Shown here: positions 41,865 through 44,360 of the stretch, one piece after another
Numbering within the stretch: the first letter of the stretch is position 1
How the letters are laid out: each line of letters opens with the position of its first letter
Source: JAAZHN01 sp964605575
GTDB lineage: Bacteria > Bacillota_I > Bacilli_A > RF39 > UBA660
Assembly (NCBI GenBank): GCA_964605575.1
Contig: CAZSDG010000002.1
Span: 1 to 44,360, forward strand
DNA: 44,360 bases
Direction of reading: 5' to 3'
Program-made: the position numbers and the translations under genes
Notes under the pieces: generated by a model
What the model saw: only the letters and a program-made list of their open reading frames with translations
Told to the model about the DNA's origin: nothing
Databases searched by the model: none

Positions 41865-44360
41865 ATGAGTTTCATAAAAAGATTATTAGATTCAGAATAT
41901 AAAGAATTAACAAAATTTGAAAAAATAGCCAATAAGATTGTTGAGCTAGAAGAAGAGTATAAAAATTTATCTGATGATGATTTAAAGAAGAAAACCGAAG
42001 AATTTAAGGAACGATTAGCCAATGGTGAAACCTTAGATGATATTTTAGTGCCTGCATTTGCAACTGTTCGTGAGGTTGCTGATCGAGTACTAGGCGAAAG
42101 AGCATTCTATTGCCAATTATTAGGGGCAATTGCTATTCACAATGGAAATATTGCTGAGATTAAAACTGGTGAAGGAAAAACATTAGTCACTACCTTCCCT
42201 GCTTATTTAAACTCCCTAGATGGAAAAGGTGTTCACGTAATAACGGTTAATGAATACTTAACCCAAAGAAATGCCGAATGGATGGGCGGAATTTATGAAT
42301 TTCTTGGTGTCAGTGTTGGAATTAATTTAAGAGAATTAAGCCCAAAAGAAAAAAAAGAAGTTTATAACTCTGATATCACTTATTCAACAAATAATGAAGT
42401 TGGCTTTGATTATTTAAGAGATAACATGGTTGTTCGTAAAGAAGATAGAACTCAACGACCACTTAATTTTTGTATTATCGATGAAGTTGACTCAGTATTA
42501 ATTGATGAAGCAAGAACTCCATTAATTATTTCTGGTGGTAAATTTGATTCAGCAAACCTTTATGTTGATGCCAATCGTGCTGTTCAAAGATTTAGTGAAG
42601 ATAAAGAATATACTCTTGATGCAAAAACAAAAAGCGTTTCCTTAACTGAAGAAGGAAGCAAAAGAATTGAAAAATCAATTGGAATAGATAATCTATATGA
42701 TATTAAAAATTCAGTATTAGTTCATCATATTAGTCAAGCTTTAAAGGCTAATTATGGAATGAAACGAGATGTAGATTATGTTGTCAATGAAGAAAATCAA
42801 GTAATTATTGTTGATCAATTTACTGGTAGATTAATGCCAGGAAGACAATTTAGTGAAGGTTTGCACCAAGCAATTGAAGCTAAAGAAGGTGTTGAAATAA
42901 ATGAAGAAACCCAAACAATGGCGACAATTACCTTCCAAAACTTATTTAGAATGTATAGCAAATTATCGGGAATGACTGGTACTGCCAAAACTGAGGAAGA
43001 AGAATTTAGAAATATTTATAATATGTTTGTAATTCGTATTCCTACTAATAAACCAATCGCTAGAGATGATCTTGCTGATCTTGTCTACTCTACTGAAAAT
43101 GGTAAGTATACGGCCATTATTCGTTCAATAAAAGAAGTTCATGAAAAAGGCCAACCGATTCTCGTTGGTACTATTTCCGTTGAATCAAACGAAAGATTAA
43201 GTGAGTTATTAACAAAACATAAATTACCACACGAAGTATTAAATGCTAAAAATCATGCTCGTGAAGCGGAAATTATTGCTAAAGCTGGTCATAAAGGCGC
43301 GATTACAATCGCAACAAATATGGCAGGTCGTGGAACCGATATTAAAATCAATGATGAGGTAAGAGAATTAGGTGGATTATTTGTTTTTGGTACTGAAAGA
43401 CACGAATCAAGAAGAATTGATAATCAATTAAGAGGTCGATCAGGAAGACAAGGAGATCCAGGTTCAAGTCAATTTTTCGTTTCATTCGAAGATGATTTAA
43501 TGCGTAGATTTGGTACAGAAAAAATAAAAGGTATGTTAGTAAATCTTGGTGTTGCTGAAGATGAGGCTATTAGGTCGAATATGTTTACTAAAACGATTGA
43601 AAGTGCCCAAAAGAAAGTAGAAGGAAATAACTTTGATTATCGTAAAAGTGTTCTAGAATATGACGATGTTATGAGTGAACAAAGACAAATCATCTATGCT
43701 AGAAGAAATGAAATTCTTGATGAAGAATCAATTCATGAAAGAATCATTGAAAATATTAAAAATAGTATTGATAAATTAGTAGAAGATCATATTGAACCTG
43801 AAGGTTATTTAACTAAAGAAGACTTAAAAGAGATAACAGAGTTTATAAATACAAACTATACAAGAAATAATTCATTTAAAATTAAAATTATTGAAGAAAA
43901 GACAGTAGATGAAGTCAAAGACATTATTTATGATTTCATCATTAAAGAATATGAAGAAAAAATATCTGTCTTACCAGAAGAGGGAAAATCTGAGTTTGAA
44001 AAAGCAATTTCTTTAAGAGTAATTGATAACGCTTGGGTAGAACACTTAAATGTAATGGAACATCTAAGAGAAGGAATTGGTTTAAGAGGTTATGCTCAAA
44101 GTAGTCCTATTCAAGCCTATGCTTTAGAAGGTTTTGAAATCTTTGAAGATATGTTAGATAGTATTGATACAACTATAACGACTTTTCTTTTAAAAGCTCA
44201 AATAAGTCAAAGAGTTGAAAGAGAACAAACATTAAAAGGTTCTGCTAATGATGGTAAAGAAAAAGTCAAACAAAAACCTAAAAAAACTACTAAAGTTGGT
44301 AGAAATGATCCGTGTCCGTGCGGCTCTGGTAAAAAATATAAACAATGTTGTGGAAAATAA
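41865..44360 (+). CDS. secA: Preprotein translocase ATPase SecA
   Basis: Motor of the Sec pathway. Walker A is KTGEGKTL, and the DEAD-type motif is FCIIDEVDSVLIDEARTPLIISG. It has NMAGRGTDIKI, the RQGDPGSSQFF motor motif, and the C-terminal zinc motif CPCGSGKKYKQCCGK. It is complete at 831 residues, with its TAA as the last bases of the window. TGGAGATGA precedes the ATG. Confidence 0.97.
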   Translation: MSFIKRLLDSEYKELTKFEKIANKIVELEEEYKNLSDDDLKKKTEEFKERLANGETLDDILVPAFATVREVADRVLGERAFYCQLLGAIAIHNGNIAEIKTGEGKTLVTTFPAYLNSLDGKGVHVITVNEYLTQRNAEWMGGIYEFLGVSVGINLRELSPKEKKEVYNSDITYSTNNEVGFDYLRDNMVVRKEDRTQRPLNFCIIDEVDSVLIDEARTPLIISGGKFDSANLYVDANRAVQRFSEDKEYTLDAKTKSVSLTEEGSKRIEKSIGIDNLYDIKNSVLVHHISQALKANYGMKRDVDYVVNEENQVIIVDQFTGRLMPGRQFSEGLHQAIEAKEGVEINEETQTMATITFQNLFRMYSKLSGMTGTAKTEEEEFRNIYNMFVIRIPTNKPIARDDLADLVYSTENGKYTAIIRSIKEVHEKGQPILVGTISVESNERLSELLTKHKLPHEVLNAKNHAREAEIIAKAGHKGAITIATNMAGRGTDIKINDEVRELGGLFVFGTERHESRRIDNQLRGRSGRQGDPGSSQFFVSFEDDLMRRFGTEKIKGMLVNLGVAEDEAIRSNMFTKTIESAQKKVEGNNFDYRKSVLEYDDVMSEQRQIIYARRNEILDEESIHERIIENIKNSIDKLVEDHIEPEGYLTKEDLKEITEFINTNYTRNNSFKIKIIEEKTVDEVKDIIYDFIIKEYEEKISVLPEEGKSEFEKAISLRVIDNAWVEHLNVMEHLREGIGLRGYAQSSPIQAYALEGFEIFEDMLDSIDTTITTFLLKAQISQRVEREQTLKGSANDGKEKVKQKPKKTTKVGRNDPCPCGSGKKYKQCCGK

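Noticed and set aside
40161..44360. UGA-as-tryptophan code, suspected from the AT-rich, mollicute-like composition
   Set aside because: Several conserved genes (nrdD, mfd, agrB) end properly at TGA and none contains an in-frame TGA, so UGA is a stop.
1..44360. Insertion sequences, CRISPR arrays, prophage genes, tRNA or rRNA genes
   Set aside because: I looked on both strands and found no transposase, repeat-spacer pattern, phage gene or cloverleaf; nearly all of the window is occupied by recognisable housekeeping genes.

Overview
The window is the replication-origin region of an AT-rich, low-GC Bacillota chromosome, most likely a reduced member of class Bacilli of the RF39 or Mycoplasmatota-neighbour kind. 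That placement is inferred from gene order and families: dnaA-dnaN-recF-gyrB-gyrA, tadA-dnaX-ybaB-recR-holB-ricT, mnmE-mnmG-rsmG-noc, and the presence of ComK, SpoVG, RpoE (delta), YwzB and Noc. TGA is used as a stop (nrdD, mfd, agrB) and I saw no sign of UGA-Trp recoding. MurA indicates a peptidoglycan wall. NrdD/NrdG indicate anaerobic growth.

Layout. The origin lies at about 23.4-23.7 kb. Left of it every gene is on the minus strand: dnaA, dnaN, a short comK homologue, recF, gyrB, gyrA, a composite parS/NBS element, a small SRP RNA, tadA, dnaX, ybaB, recR, holB, ricT, pth, mfd, tatD, a 3D-domain protein, rsmA, spoVG, a DivIC/FtsB-like gene, nrdD and nrdG (cut by the window edge). Right of it genes are on the plus strand: rnpA, yidC, khpB, mnmE, mnmG, rsmG, noc, argS, rpoE, prfA, prmC, fba, murA, rpmE, rpiB, a ywzB-like gene, agrA, agrC, then cspA, hpf and secA. 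The only genes oriented against replication are agrB and agrD (40.05-40.70 kb).

Most notable content. (1) At 14,561-14,666 two perfect parS palindromes flank two perfect Noc-binding (NBS) palindromes; the cognate Noc-type protein is at 29.6 kb and keeps three of the four Noc specificity residues. (2) A complete agr-type peptide quorum-sensing locus is present, with a 38-codon agrD carrying the core CFWFI and a convergent AC/BD arrangement. (3) A ComK homologue sits between dnaN and recF. It lacks the C-terminal segment that carries the MecA/ClpCP recognition motif in Bacillus, and it is preceded by three TTTGTCG repeats at exact 10-bp spacing. (4) dnaX encodes four tandem 14-residue MLTK repeats and two A8 runs, after either of which a -1 slip reaches a stop within four codons. 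(5) An SRP RNA of only about 76 nt lies between tadA and the parS/NBS element.

The genes form a typical origin-proximal housekeeping set for replication initiation, clamp loading, supercoiling, repair, tRNA modification, secretion and ribosome rescue or hibernation. A cell-cell signalling module and a competence-type regulator are set among them. No transposons, CRISPR arrays, tRNAs or rRNAs were seen.
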